Source: Liriodendron chinense
Lineage: Eukaryota; Streptophyta; Magnoliopsida; Magnoliales; Magnoliaceae
Direction of reading: 5' to 3'
NCBI GenBank assembly: GCA_003013855.2
Contig: ML058477.1
Location: 4,526,001-4,590,000, forward strand
Length of the DNA: 64,000 bases
Part shown: in pieces, positions 1-11,919 of the stretch
Layout: every line of letters starts with the position of its first letter
Position numbering within the stretch: the first letter of the stretch is position 1
The notes under the pieces: generated by a model
What the model was told of the DNA's origin: nothing
The model's input: only the letters and a program-made list of their open reading frames with translations
Databases searched by the model: none
Made by a program: the position numbers and the translations under genes

Positions 1-8
1 AGACTCCC

Positions 9-727
9 ATGAGTGAAAATTCAGATTCTTTGGACGAATGCTTGGCTCACTTTGAAAATTCAAACGACCCCATTATTCAAGAGATTGTTAAAGCCTTGCA
101 TACTTTTGACTTGGTGCCTCATACTAGTTATAGAGAACCTAGTTTGGAAGAATTCCACTCCACGGAGGGAGAGTCCCTCACCATCGAAACTGAATTTTTG
201 CACTCACTCAAGCAAGATCATGATCCTTCAACCGACTATCTCGATTTCCTAGAGGAATGCTTGGCCCAATCTTATGATCTTGATGATGAGATAATTAAGG
301 AGTTGAACATTTTTTAGACACGGTGTCGGTGCCTGAAGAACACTATTCCACTGTTTTACACTCTTTACCATTGTTTGTGGAAGCACCATATAATTCTGAA
401 ATTGTGGAGGAGACAACTTTAACTGAAGAATACACAATGAATATCTCTCCACCATCATGGGTCCTTCAGCCCATTAAAAATTCTGATTGGGAGGACCCAT
501 TTTTAATCGATCATAACCCATATCAGAATTTGAGGAGATATCTTTTTACTGCTCTTATCTCCTCCTTTTATGCATGTGATGCACAATACGATTGGACTTC
601 AATGATAAGAAGCACACATGTTTACTGTCGAGCAGGACTTTGGATGGTCCTCATGAGAAATTTATTAAAATTCATGAAAATCCTGCTCAAATTTGATCAT
701 GTAGTCGATCGGACTAATCAAAGGTAG
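9..727 (+). pseudogene. A1 acidic protein and conserved tail domain, broken by one frameshift
   Basis: Two reading frames (9-317 and 323-727) form one ancestral gene. The first is acidic and contains a roughly 20-residue repeat around the motif [DE]ECLA. The second holds the tail domain, with WEDPFL, then LRRYLF, then THVYCRAGLWM and LMRNLL. Copy A2 (61,490-62,396) aligns throughout but carries a different small indel at nearly the same point, so the frame break at about 310-322 is a lesion of this copy and not a designed boundary. Element F encodes a diverged version on its minus strand (55,075-55,602). I recognise no catalytic motif. The C-terminus is rich in Leu, Met and Trp with interspersed Arg and Lys, which could be an amphipathic helix. 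Function unknown. Confidence 0.65.
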
Positions 728-889
728 GTAGGTAGGTTAGGATTTACTTTTCTGAAATTAGGATTGAATAAGTCTCATCAAGACAATGGAATATGCTAGA
801 ATTGATCAACTTGCTACCCCAGGTACTCTCGCTCTCACTCTCCTTTGTTTTATTTCATTGCTCTCATGTCATGCTTATTACATATCTTG

Positions 890-927
890 TTACATTGAGG
901 ACAATGTAAGATTTTGGTTGGGGGGTG
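890..927 (+). promoter_or_regulatory. Conserved hairpin plus internal G-run (second PPT-like site) in A1
   Basis: At 890-909 lies a perfect inverted repeat TTACATTG-AGGA-CAATGTAA (8-bp stems, 4-nt loop). The G-run GGTTGGGGGGTG follows at 916-927. The same pair occurs in A2 (62,559-62,597) and on the minus strand of F (54,848-54,885). The G-run closely resembles the polypurine tract at the LTR edge (1,836-1,847). A role in second-strand priming, packaging or 3'-end formation is inference. Confidence 0.6.
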
Positions 928-1835
928 AGATTCCTTAGATGAATCTCTTAGCTTTTGTGACATTTCGAGTAATTATGTAGAAATTTTTTTATTTTTCTAA
1001 AATTTAAAACTCTTTTGGAAAACTTTGTTTCTATGCATTTGGGATGATACGAGTATAAGGAGAGGAGATACAAAGTGAGTGATGTTGCAAGCTTTGAACT
1101 TCTCTTAATATAATGGTTTTATATGTGAATTCCCCTATTTATGTGATTGATAGAAAATTTGAACACTTTTACACCTAATTCACATTACACGATTTTCATG
1201 GTTTGAAAGGTTTATGTGATTTGTGGATTAGCTAGACTTTGATTTAAGGTGTTGAGAAACCAAGCTGGGGTAATTTGTCCATCCTTGTCCATGGGAAAAT
1301 AACAAAAGATATGGATTTCTAAAAATCCTATCTAATTTAAAAGAGAAAGGAAAAAGGAAGGATGAAATTGGGAATGATAGAAAAATGGTGGAAATTTTCG
1401 AAAAGGGCTACCTATTACCAACCGGGGGATGGTCTACCCATAACCAAAGTCGGAAATGGGACGTAGTGTGAAAGCCGTCGGAAGGACGGTAAGGCAAATT
1501 CCTGTCATAAGCTTGTTGTTGCTCTATACACCTTGAGATCTTTAGTTTAGTTGATCTATAAAGAAGATAATCCCAGAAACTCATGAGATGAACTTTCACT
1601 ATGAACACTAGGTTGAAGTTGTTCGAGTTCTTCTATTTATCAATCAATCAGCGGGAATTTCATGTAGACACTTATTATGCTTTGAGAGTTTAAGGTTTCA
1701 ACTTCTATCACCTAATTTCTCAAAATTTTATACTTGTATGTCTTGGAATGGATAGAAACATGGTTTCTGAAGGAGAGTTGGTTTGGAGGTTTGAAATTGT
1801 TTCATGCATGTTTTGCTCGGGACTAGCAAAAAGTT
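928..1835 (+). other. A1 3' non-coding region
   Basis: About 0.9 kb between the internal G-run and the LTR-edge polypurine tract, without a credible reading frame. It is retained in A2 (62,598-63,504) and is clearly related in F (minus strand, 53,936-54,847), so it is a fixed part of this element group and not random filler. Confidence 0.6.
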
Positions 1836-1847
1836 GTTTGGGGGGTG
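1836..1847 (+). promoter_or_regulatory. Polypurine tract of A1
   Basis: GTTTGGGGGGTG directly abuts the 3' LTR start TGTTGA at 1,848. The equivalent site in A2 is at 63,505-63,518. Confidence 0.75.
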
Positions 1848-2098
1848 TGTTGAACCTCCAATTCATACATTGTATAGGTCATTCCATCACATTATATGCA
1901 TGGTTTACTTGTTTAAAAGGCCCATCTAAGGCAGGTTTTGTGATTGTAGGAATGAGAGCAGACTTCATCTAATTGGAGACCAAAAGGAGACATTTAGGAG
2001 CCTTGGATGAAGACCCAAGGTGGGCCAAAGAAAGAAGAAAGCAAAGAGAGAGGAAGGAGAGAAGAAAAGTAAGAAGAAAGAATGCAGAAAATGGTTCT

Positions 2099-2242
2099 GA
2101 CCGGTCTTGACCGGTCGGCCAAGAAGACCCGACCAGTCATGACCGGTCAAGACTGGTCGGCTGCACTCCCTGGACACTTAATAGACAGTCTAGACCGGTC
2201 AAGACCGGTCGGCCAGCCCTGTCCGACCGGTCTTGACCGGTT
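2099..2242 (+). repeat. Cluster of GACCGGTC palindromes in the A1 U3
   Basis: By my count six exact copies of the 8-bp palindrome GACCGGTC plus variants (GACTGGTC, GACCAGTC, GACCGGTT) lie within 145 bp, upstream of the LTR TATA box. Equivalent clusters sit in the U3 of A2 and F. Each copy contains CCGG, a potential cytosine-methylation site. Confidence 0.8.
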
Positions 2243-3023
2243 GGCCATGCAATTTCACACTTCCAGATTCCAAACAGCAGGCTATTCCCGTGTCTGATTT
2301 TTCAGCCCAGTTTTCTGGGCCATCCTGATGATATTTGGAAATCCAACACATTCATGTCGAAGAGGAGCTCAACGCCCAAATAACCCAAGTGGTTTCGTGT
2401 CGATCGGAGCTACGGATTGACCGTGGTGGCCAAAACAATACGAACTGTCCAGAAAGTTCCGGATTCTGCCTACTCAACTCTGGGCAGGTCCAGGTGGCCC
2501 ATCATTGATGATATAAAGAATCTACGTTGACCATCTTCTAGACCACATCCATATATGAATAACCACAAAGTTTCAGATCAAAATGATGTGTGGTTTGATC
2601 GTACCGGTTGAAGAAAGATGGACCATTCAGAAAGATTCAACTGCGCAGATTTTATAAAAGCCCTAAGTGGTCTAATTTTTTGACTATATTCTGGAATTTT
2701 TTTGGACAATCTAATCTTCTATCATGTAGAGGAGGAAGTTTTCTACCAATGTTCAAAATTTGAGATCAATCCGACCTCTGTACACTCCGTAGCGTTGAAA
2801 GCAAGATGACTAGTTCTGAAGGTATCCGAATTGCGCGATTTTGAGAGGCGGTCGCTGATCTGATTGGTGGGCCCATTCAGAAGATAATCTTGAAAATCTA
2901 AATCATCTATGAGGAAGATCACATTACAAGGAAGCTACAAATCAAATTTGAAGGCAATCCGACCATTGGTTAAGCCGTACGAAGCGAAACAAAATCTGTT
3001 ATGTTGCGGTACTCTTGCTGTAT

Positions 3024-3031
3024 TATAAAAG
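3024..3031 (+). promoter_or_regulatory. TATA box of the A1 LTR
   Basis: TATAAAAG in a position matching the TATAAAAGG of A2 (51,655-51,663 and 63,966-63,974). It marks the probable U3/R promoter. Confidence 0.6.
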
Positions 3032-3951
3032 GAGGTGCTCCCTTCTATTCCAAATCAAACAAGGACGTGGAAAGCAAGGAGTTGTCCTAGGAGGCTACCT
3101 AGCCTCCTACAGCTAGTTTTTCTTCATTTTCTTAGTTCTAGTTCTAGTTTTAATATGCTTTTCTTAGTTAACCTCTTAGCTAGATCTAGAGGTGAAATTT
3201 GTAGTTGGTTTCCATGCTTTAATTCTCTTATTTCAAGTACCCTTTTCTTAATTTTGGATTTTGAACTTCTAGTTTGAATAAAGTTTGGATTTTTAGATGA
3301 ATTATGAGAGTTTGTGTACTTCGGACATGAGTTCCTTGCAATTTTCTAAGATTGCCATGATGAGTTTGTTTAGATTCGAATTGTAATAACCCCAGAGTAT
3401 GCCATAGTCTCTTGGCATGGCTGTTACTTCGAAGGCTACAATTTTGAGTTCTATATGCTTCATTAGAACTAGAAATTTGATTTTCATATTTAAGTGGGAC
3501 TATTTGTGTTTGAATGTTATATCATCCAATTAGATGAGAGATAGAACTTTGATTCTAATTGTGTTGTGCTTGGATGAATGGATTGGCATTGGACTACTAC
3601 AAGTGGATCCTTGATGATCTAGTTATTCTTAATTTCATATTTTTCTATTTGATGTGAAAAACCATTTTCCTAAACTTCTTCGATTCTAGTTAGTAGAGTA
3701 GTTGGAATTGTTTACTTCTTTCCCTGTGGATCGACCTCGGTCTTACCGAGATTTATTACTACATCGCAGTCTTACACTTGAGGCGAGCGAACACCTACCA
3801 AAACTAAGTGCGATTAGACTGTCGCTTAAGTAGATTCTGTATTCTTATAACCCAAAGTATCTAAATTGGGCACTGGAACAACATTAAACTTCGTTATTTA
3901 CATTTTGATAGCATAAATAATGTGTCGGGACTCCGATACTTAGTCATTTTC

Positions 3952-5623
3952 TGTAACGCCCAGAGATTTTTGACTCTCGTGGATATTGCGATGAGCCAAG
4001 TTTTCGGGTGTTATTTGGAATACGCCAAGGATAAATTCCTCTACATTCCATTAATTATTCATTTATTTAATTTTTTGTGGCCTTTAAGCACAATGACGAA
4101 AGATAAATAATCTTATTCCATTAATTTCTACACTAAGTTATCAACAAATATCCTTAAAATATATCAAATAAAACATTTAATCATTGTCTTTACTATGAAG
4201 GACTTATTACAATTTTGAAATAAAGTGGCAAACTATTCTAAGAATGCATAATAAATAAAGTCTTTATGACACCGCTCTGGCTACGTCATCCGTCATCTGT
4301 TACCACAAACCTTTGAACACCTCGCCTTAGTGCTTGATTCACTTACTGGATCTTCACCTGAATTATCTGAGATGTAGTTGGATAGCGTTAAATGCTATCA
4401 TAGTAGGGAATATCCCTCTAAGACAATCATGATAATAATAACACAGAGATAGCACAAACAGATAATTATCATCGACCAAAACATCCAAGAGAAATCTTAT
4501 TAATGCAATGCATAATATGCATACTCTGGCTAAGGCACCCTGGCTAGAAATCATAATACATGAAGTGGGAAACTCCTTGTTACAATTTCACGCTAGCCAC
4601 TAGTCATCAGAGGTTCCTAGGACGCACAAGCCTATAATTTTACCCGACCATGTGAGAAACGGGATGCTCATAGCCCAAATCTACACGTGATAGTGTATGA
4701 GAGAAGTAGGACACTTTAGCCTATTCTCAATTTCGTACACCCACATGGAGCCAAGTGAATGCATGACTTTTGTTTCACCTTTATTTAAGTATTTTCATAT
4801 ACAACCGTTTTAAATACAACTCAATGGTCACTATGGGGAGTTGTAAACAACCCAGCATAGGCCGACAGCTCGGGCTTAGTGTTCATAGCACCAAGTCTGG
4901 CTCATGAGATCTCATACACGATTAATGTCCACTTATTGTCCCATTTATAATCCAATTAAGTCCCATGAATAGCCATTAATTTCCAACGTGGCCAACCAAA
5001 GGAAACATACATATAAGACACATGGATCCATTCCAACATCATGTGTATACAAGGATCCCTTGGCAATATTCAACACATAAACATAGTTATGCCACGATCA
5101 TCTTTCCAACATGGACACCTCTCACAGGCCCATCTCTCTACAACAACTGATCTCATCAACATGGGGATAATGGTGTATATAAGCGTAATATTCACATGAA
5201 AATCATCATCCATATGATGTATACATTATCATAACCATCTTAATCATACATAAATATATATCAAAGAAATCAGCACATGGTTCTCACAATAATGCAAAAA
5301 AATACACATGTTTTCTCACAAATACATCTAAACATGAAATCTTAACATCACCTAATATCATCTCAATATAAATTTAACATTAATCATGGTCTAAGATGGA
5401 TTGTGCATTCAAGCTTAAGATAATAAACAATAATGAAAATCTAAGAAATTACACTTTTATCCATGTTAGCTTGAAGGAAAAATCCTCACCTTTATCTAAT
5501 AAAAATTCTAGGTTGAAGAACAAGGGAGGAGCGTCGTCTACACTATCCATGGTGACACACTCGAGTTATGATGGGGATCCACTATTGTGGATGAAGAAGG
5601 AAGAAGAAGTAGGAAGGGCTTGG

Positions 5624-5676
<53 letters not shown>

Positions 5677-7141
5677 TTCTCTCTCACACCTCTCTTTCTC
5701 TGGCACATGGAGGCTAGGGTTAGGAGAAGGGCTTGGACCGTGTGATGTATGAAGAGAATTATGAGAGGGGATGTGCACATCTGCACACTCCTAATCTCAT
5801 TGGGATTTGCCAAAAATGATTAAAGGGTTGATCTTTGAGGAATTCTAATCCGTTCACTACGTTGGGTATGAAAAGTAGAGTCGAAATATATAATTTTCAT
5901 AGTGATCTGAAATCTAGATTGGCCGATCTTCAAAAAATGGCCCGATGAGTGCCAAAAAAAGGTTGATCTCAATTAACGGTCTATGCTTGATAATCAAGGC
6001 CCAAATTTGAAGAAAATGTGGAGTCATGATAGAAAAATGATTGGATAAATTTAGAGAAAATGTGTAGTCATGATAGGAAAATGATTGGACAAAATTTAGA
6101 TCTGAAATTTCTACTTTTGACAGAAAATGAAGGGGTTGGCTTTATGGTTCAATGGTGTAGGATTATAGATCGGGGTCTAAATTTTATGTAAACTCATAGT
6201 CATATGAGGACAATGGGTGGTCTAAATTTAAGAAGTGATTGATGTTGGAAAATGGGTAAATTGAAAGGTCCAGATTTAAGAAGAGTTGGTAACTCGTTAA
6301 TTCCTAAGACTAGATAACTTTGCGCTTAAGAAAGATGTTTATCAAGGTGCGAACTCAAATCAAACTATTGGTCCATGATAAGGACGATCTAAGTCACTCA
6401 CATGAAGGAGAATTTTCTACTACAACTACCCATCTACTTTCTTAACTTGATGGACATGAAAATCAACGGTTAAAAGGCTGATTTGATAATTGGACCACTT
6501 TTATTATGATTTAAGGGCTGAAATTTTACATGTATGGTTAATTTATGATGAATATGTATGGTGTAAAATTTCAAGTCAAACGGATTATGGAAACCATGTG
6601 ATTTAGAAATCAAGGGTCTAGGTTAATGTGAGTCATTCACATTTTGGGCATTCAAGCTTTCATATCTATACACCTTAGATAATCAATCAAATTCTAGGAT
6701 AAGGGTTTACCATTAAGATAATTAGTTTGGTATGGTTACTTTTCCAACTACGTTCCTGGATCAACGGTTACGGACGCTCCTAGGTTAAGATCTCCATGAT
6801 CGCGGGGCCTACTTAAAAATCTACTTACACATAATTGTTATATACCTAAAATTATGCTTAACTTTCGGATGGATTCGAGAACTACATATCTGATTGATCA
6901 GAAATCACAAATTAGGGGATCTAATGACATTATCGTAATTATCAGAAAAATGTGAGTTTTGATAAATCTAACCATTCTACGTCGTTCAAGGCATCATTCT
7001 AAGTAACTTTTATAAAGGGTACTCTATCACATCTCCTATGGATGTCCCTCTATTTGCAAATTAAAGTTAAGGTACAATATTTAATCAAAATAAAATTTTC
7101 AAACATTTTCATATAAATTTCAAAAAATTCGGGGCGTTACA
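3952..7141 (+). mobile_element. C-family solo LTR (3,190 bp) with TSD TTTTC
   Basis: Begins TGTAACGCCC and ends GGGGCGTTACA, giving 9-bp inverted termini (TGTAACGCC/GGCGTTACA). It is flanked by a perfect 5-bp duplication TTTTC (3,947-3,951 and 7,142-7,146). It interrupts a 200-bp repeat unit of the host B LTR, whose two halves rejoin cleanly. There is no internal region, PBS or pol, so it is a solo LTR left by recombination. Its first 931 bp match, inverted, 9,024-9,707 plus 23,305-23,551. Gypsy-like by its terminal style; lineage not assigned. It contains no credible gene. Confidence 0.85.
5628..5669. repeat. (CT)21 microsatellite in the C solo LTR
   Basis: Uninterrupted CT dinucleotides followed by more CT-rich sequence to about 5,700. 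Open frames across it on both strands are low-complexity artefacts. Confidence 0.95.
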
Positions 7142-7941
7142 TTTTCAACCCTGGGTGGTGCCCCGTTGGTTCAAAGATTGACTTTCACCTACCAAAACTA
7201 AGTGCAATTAGACTGTCGCCTAAGTGGATTTAGCATCCTTCTAACCCAAAGTACCTAAATGAGGCACTGGCATAACTTTAAGTCTCACCGTTTGCATTTC
7301 GACAGCATGAATACATATATCGGAACCTAAGTACTTAGTCATTTTCAGCCTTGGGAAGTGCCCTATTAGCTCAAAGATTGAATGTCACCTACCATAACTA
7401 AGTGTAATTACACTGTCACCTAAGTGGATTTAGCATCCTTTTAACCCAAAGTACCTAAATGAGGCACTGGCATAGCTTTAAGTCCTACCGTTTGTATTTC
7501 GACAGCATGAATACACGTATCAAAACCCCAGTACTTAGTCATTTTCAGCCTTGGGAAGTGCCCTGTTGGCTCGAAGATTAACTGTCACCTACAAAAACTA
7601 AGTGTGATTAGACAGTCGTATAAGTGGATTCAGCATCCTTCTAACCCAAAGTACCTAAATGAGGCACTGTCATAACTTTAAGTTCTGCCGTTTACATTTC
7701 GATAGCATAAACACGTTTATTGGGACTCCGATACTTAGTCATTTTCAGCCATGGGAAGTGCCTTGTTGGCTCAGAGATTAACTGTCACCAACCAAAAGCA
7801 GGCACAATTAGATTGTCGCCTAAGTGGATTCGGCATTCTTATAACCCAAAGTATCCAAATTGGGCACTGGTACGACTTTAAACTCCGTCATTGACATTCT
7901 GACAGCATAAACACACATATCGAGACTCTAGTACTTAATCA
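7142..7941 (+). repeat. Four 200-bp tandem units in the plus-strand B LTR
   Basis: The landmark GGGAAGTG (GGGTGGTG in the first unit) recurs at 7,153, 7,353, 7,553 and 7,753, an exact 200-bp spacing. A further partial unit (158 bp) is at 3,794-3,951, on the other side of the C insertion. The array therefore had at least five units and may continue beyond A1. Units differ by scattered substitutions. A degenerate array of the same spacing is in the minus-strand B LTR (11,300-11,760). Confidence 0.9.
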
Positions 7942-9023
7942 TTTTCATGCCAAAAAATGTGTAATCAGAGATATCCAACCTTATATCATCAAAAGAGCGC
8001 AATTCAACGTTGAAACACTTAATTACTAACTATTTGAATATGAATATCGATAACTGCACCATGCTTTCACTTAACTAACCATTCATTGCACCCGATATCA
8101 TATGATTCAGCACGCTGTGATTTTCACTCTACATTTGAACATCTAAGAGCATTATTATTCTTTGTTGAGATTGCCACGTGTTAATCATCTTTATTACTTT
8201 TATTGCATCTCATATTATATACATGCACTAATGAACTTCTCAAAATATTCCAACCACGCATTGAATCTCAAAGCAAATGCACAAAGGCAAGGATGCTTCC
8301 AAAGATGAGTCGCCGTACTCTAGCATTATTTATAAGTACATTGTATCTCTCATATTCATTATACAAACTCTATATCAGCCCGGATTGAGGCTAGAGATTA
8401 AACCAAAGGGACCATGGTTATCGCGAGAAATCATAATCAAAGAGTTCTAACGACATCTGAAACATTTGCTATGAACGACTATCTCAAAGTTAGTTGATGT
8501 ACTACCCATCCATAATAGGATCTGTTGGTTGAGCTACTCAAGTAACAACAGTTGAATTGTATGTCTTCCAGCGGTCACCTGTTCATAATAACAGGCGCGG
8601 GCCTAGAGCTGCATGACTCGACTAAAAAACCTTGACTGTCTCTCAACTCATAATACCAAAAAGAACGTGGGACATAGGCATCTGATTTGTACAAAATGAT
8701 GACTCAGTCCATAACAAAACTAAAATCCGATCTCTATGACTGTGAACTCTAAGACCATGGCCCCCGATCGCTTAGTCTTTTACCTTTTAATCAATGGTGA
8801 TCAATCATTGATGTAATTAAGGGCTCGTGCTAGTTCACAGCCTGGAATGTACAAGATCCCAGAATCTCTGGAATAAAATTCGCCTTGCGATATCTCTACT
8901 CTTGTGTACTTTGTGGATGCTTGTAATTGTCTATGAATGTTTTTGATACTCAGAACCCTAGAATAACATTACACAGGAAAATGCCGTACTCAACCGGGTG
9001 TGTTGCATTTTCTAGTTTTAATA

Positions 9024-9707
9024 GACACTAAGCTCGACCTATCGACCTATGTTGGGTTGCTTGCAACTCCTCATAGTGACCATTAATTAGTTTTTTTTAA
9101 AGTGTTTATATGTGAAATTACTTAACTAAAGGTGAAATTAATTTCATGCATTCACTTGGCTCCATGTGGGTGTAAGGAATTAAGAATAGGCTAGAGCGTC
9201 CTACTTCTCCCGTACACAGTCTTGTGAGATTTGGGCTATGAGCATTCCACTTCTGACTTGGTCGGGCAAAACTATGGGTTTGTGTATCCCAGAAAACCTC
9301 TTGCGACTAGTGGCTAGCGTGAAGTTGTAATCGGGAGTTTTTCGCTTCATGTATTATGATTCTAGCCAGGATGCCTTAGCTAGAGCATACATCTCATGCA
9401 TTGCATTAATAAGATTTTACTTGTATGTTTTGATTTGGTTAATATTATCTTCCTTCTTTCGTATACTGTGTTATTATTATTATCATGGTTGTCTTGGAGG
9501 GATATACCCTACTATGATAGCATTTAACGCTCCAAACACATCTCAGATAATCCAGGTGAAGATCTAGTAAGTGAATTGAGCGTTAAGACGAGGTGTTCGA
9601 AGGTTCGCGGTAACAGACGACAGATGACAAAGTTGGAGTAGCTTATTGAAGATTTTATTATGTATTTTAGGGTAGTTTACAACTTTATTCCACAATTGTA
9701 ATAAGTT
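9024..9707 (-). mobile_element. C-family LTR, minus strand, left visible piece
   Basis: Reverse-complement match to positions about 4,190-4,882 of the C solo LTR. It is bounded on the left by the end of a plus-strand B LTR and on the right by the start of a minus-strand B LTR. The remainder of the same copy is at 23,305-23,551. The two pieces (684 + 247 bp) sum to the 931 bp expected from the intact C LTR, confirming that they are one split copy. Confidence 0.8.
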
Positions 9708-10304
9708 TGTTAAAATTAGAAAATGCTCAAGGCAGTTTTCTTGAGTTTTGTTATTCTAGGGTTCTGAGTAATAGAAACATTCATAAACAATCATAGGCAT
9801 TCACAAAGTACACATGAGAAAGCATCGCAAGGCGAATTTTATTCCAGAGATTCCAAGACCTTTTACATTCTAGGCTATGATACTGATCACAAGCCCTTAA
9901 TTAAATTAATGGATGATCACCCTTGATTAAAAGGCAAAAGTAAATGTGTGCATGCATCATAGATAAATTAAATAAAGCATTAAAAAAGCATGAATGTAAG
10001 TATAACACACCATAAACAACACAAAGATTTTTATGTGGAAACCCTTACGGGAGAAAAACCACGGCATAAAGTGACAAGATTTCACTATGAATATAGTTAT
10101 ACAATAGATGGAATGGTCGGGAGGAAGCCCGGATAGATCGAGCAGGTAATTTAAATCATCAATGACTATGGTCTTGAGGTCACGGTCGCAGAGACCTAGT
10201 TTCGGGTTTCTTATGGACTGAGCCATTGTTTAGACAAGTTAAATGCTTGTCCCATATTCTTTCGAGTATTCCTAGTTAAGAAGTAACCAGGATTTTAACC
10301 GAGT

Positions 10305-10860
10305 CATGCATCACAAGCCAATGACCGTCACCGAGGACGGGTGACCGCGGGAAGACATGCCACGATTCCCATGTAGTGCAACACAATGTCAGTAACCGTC
10401 ACTGCGGACGGGTGACTACCGAAAGATAAACGATGGTTTCCATGCTCAACACAGTGCCAATATCGATTACTACGAATGGGTGACTATCGGAAGGCATATT
10501 ACGGCTACCATATGTATAACACAGTATTATTGACCGTCTCCATGGACGGGTGACTTTCAGGATACATCATGGATGCTAAATGGTACAACACAGTGCCATT
10601 GACCGTCTCTGTGGATGGGTGACTTTCAAGAAGGCACATCATAGCTACCAAATAGTATGACATAGTGTCATTGACCGTCTCCGTGGATGAATGACCACTT
10701 GAAGACACATTATGGCTACCAAATGCTACAACATAATGCCATTGACTGTCTCCGTGGACGGGTGACCACTTGAAGACACATTATGGCTATCGGGTGGTAC
10801 AGCACAGTATCATTGACCGTCGCTATGGACGGGTAACTTTCTGGAAGACACACCGCAATT
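10305..10860. repeat. Eight roughly 70-bp tandem units in the minus-strand B LTR
   Basis: The landmark GGACGGGTGAC (with variants) recurs about every 68-72 bp, at 10,335, 10,406, 10,474, 10,544, 10,613, 10,684, 10,756 and 10,827. Other B/G LTRs have a single corresponding site (near 8,573, 32,464 and 42,555), so the expansion is specific to this copy. Confidence 0.85.
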
Positions 10861-11299
10861 ACCTTAGTTGATCAACTGACGAACCCCGCTTTAGATGAGA
10901 AGTACATCAACTGGTTTTAGCGACAGTAGTTCATAATGAAGTATTTCAGATGTTTTGGAACTCTTTAGTTACGGTTTTCGATGATAACCATAATCCCTTT
11001 GATTTAGTTTCATATCTTGATCTGGGATGAACAAAGTTCATGTAATGTATACGAGGAGCACAAAGTATATATACTTGATTATATGCTCGAGAGAATATTG
11101 CACTTATGCTTAATGTTTAGTGCATCGGATGAATTATGCACTGGATTTGGTTAATCTGCTATATGCATGTCTTTAATTCAACCAAATCATTGTTAATAAT
11201 CAATGCTTCGAGCGATTGGGTCACTCGGATAGGCTGTGTCGAGCTATATTTCTTTGAGAAGTTTAAGTTCGATGAGTTGGATTGCGCATTTCTGATGCT

Positions 11300-11760
11300 C
11301 GAAAATGGCTAAGTATTAGGGCTGATATATGCCTGTTTATGCCAATAATCGATAAATGGTGGGGATTAGTGTCTCACAAGTGCTTGATTTAGTTGCCTTA
11401 CGATAGGAGGATGTTAAATCTGGCTTGGTGTCAGTGAGATTGCGCTTAATTCCACTTGGCATCAGTCGATCTTCTAGCCAACAGGGCACTTCTCAGGGCT
11501 GAAAATAACTAAGTGCTGGGCCTGTTTACTGATTAATTAGCGTATTCGATGATTAGGAGAGTAAATAATGTCATCGCGGTGCATTATTTTGATATTTCAT
11601 ATCATAGAGAAACTAAGTCTCCTTCTTAGCATCGGTCCAATTCCGCTTAGTTTACCTGCTTTCGATCGATTTATACTCTTTTAAAGGGGATTTTCATACT
11701 TGTGAATTTGGCTAAGTGTTAGTCATTTTGATCAAATTGTTGACTTGGTCCACTTAACAT
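11300..11760 (-). repeat. Degenerate 200-bp repeat units in the minus-strand B LTR
   Basis: Short landmarks around CTAAGTRTTAG recur near 11,308, 11,506 and 11,709, again about 200 bp apart. The section around 11,480-11,520 is a recognisable reverse complement of the 7,142-7,941 unit. This is an older, eroded form of the same array. Confidence 0.6.
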
Positions 11761-11919
11761 CGACCATTGGGAGATTCGGTCCAGGGGATGGATAGAGCTC
11801 AGCGATGTGTGTCTAGGAGTGATAGTGTGATGGTGAGGGAGGCCACATCGAAGGCGGACCACACCACGGAGTCCCACCAATTACAATGACCATCCAGGCG
11901 ACTAATGCCTGGGGTGAGT

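Larger units (their letters stand above)
1..3793 (+). mobile_element. Element A1: 3' part of a non-autonomous Athila-like LTR retrotransposon
   Basis: The window opens inside this element. It holds the end of its coding region, about 1.1 kb of 3' non-coding sequence, a polypurine tract and a complete 3' LTR that begins TGTTGA and ends CGAACA. The order and sequence match the second copy (A2) near 61,800-64,000, which fixes the LTR start and the internal layout. The LTR end is fixed by the A2 copy, where the same end is followed directly by a tRNA-Asp-like PBS. Downstream of 3,793 the sequence is a B-family 200-bp repeat unit, so A1 was inserted into a B LTR. The left half lies outside the window, so its target-site duplication cannot be checked. 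No RT or integrase is seen in the part present. Confidence 0.85.
1848..3793 (+). repeat. 3' LTR of A1 (about 1.95 kb)
   Basis: Starts TGTTGAACC and ends CGAACA. The start aligns with the two A2 LTR starts (51,184 and 63,519) and the end with the A2 LTR end at 60,408. It is about 0.7 kb longer than the A2 LTR because of extra U3 sequence around 2,290-3,000. It holds a GACCGGTC motif array and a TATA box. Confidence 0.85.
3794..9023 (+). mobile_element. B-family LTR, plus strand, split (3,794-3,951 and 7,142-9,023)
   Basis: The segment holds 200-bp tandem units and then a tail of about 0.65 kb (from about 8,380) that closely matches the tails of the B solo LTR at 32,280-33,186 and of the G 5' LTR at 42,380-43,070, including the AATAAAATTC polyadenylation-like motif. 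It ends CTAGTTTTAATA, a decayed version of the G LTR end CTAGTTCTAACA. It is cut on the left by A1 and internally by the C solo LTR. Its start lies outside the window. The flank at 9,024 is a minus-strand C LTR. Confidence 0.75.

Noticed and set aside
5396..5813. Frames with poly-Leu/Ser or poly-Arg/Glu on both strands
   Set aside because: They are created by the (CT)n microsatellite in the C solo LTR.
7142..7941. Regularly spaced repeats resembling a CRISPR array
   Set aside because: Units are 200 bp throughout, with no short repeat/unique spacer division, in a plant LTR; the 70-bp array at 10,305 is rejected for the same reason.
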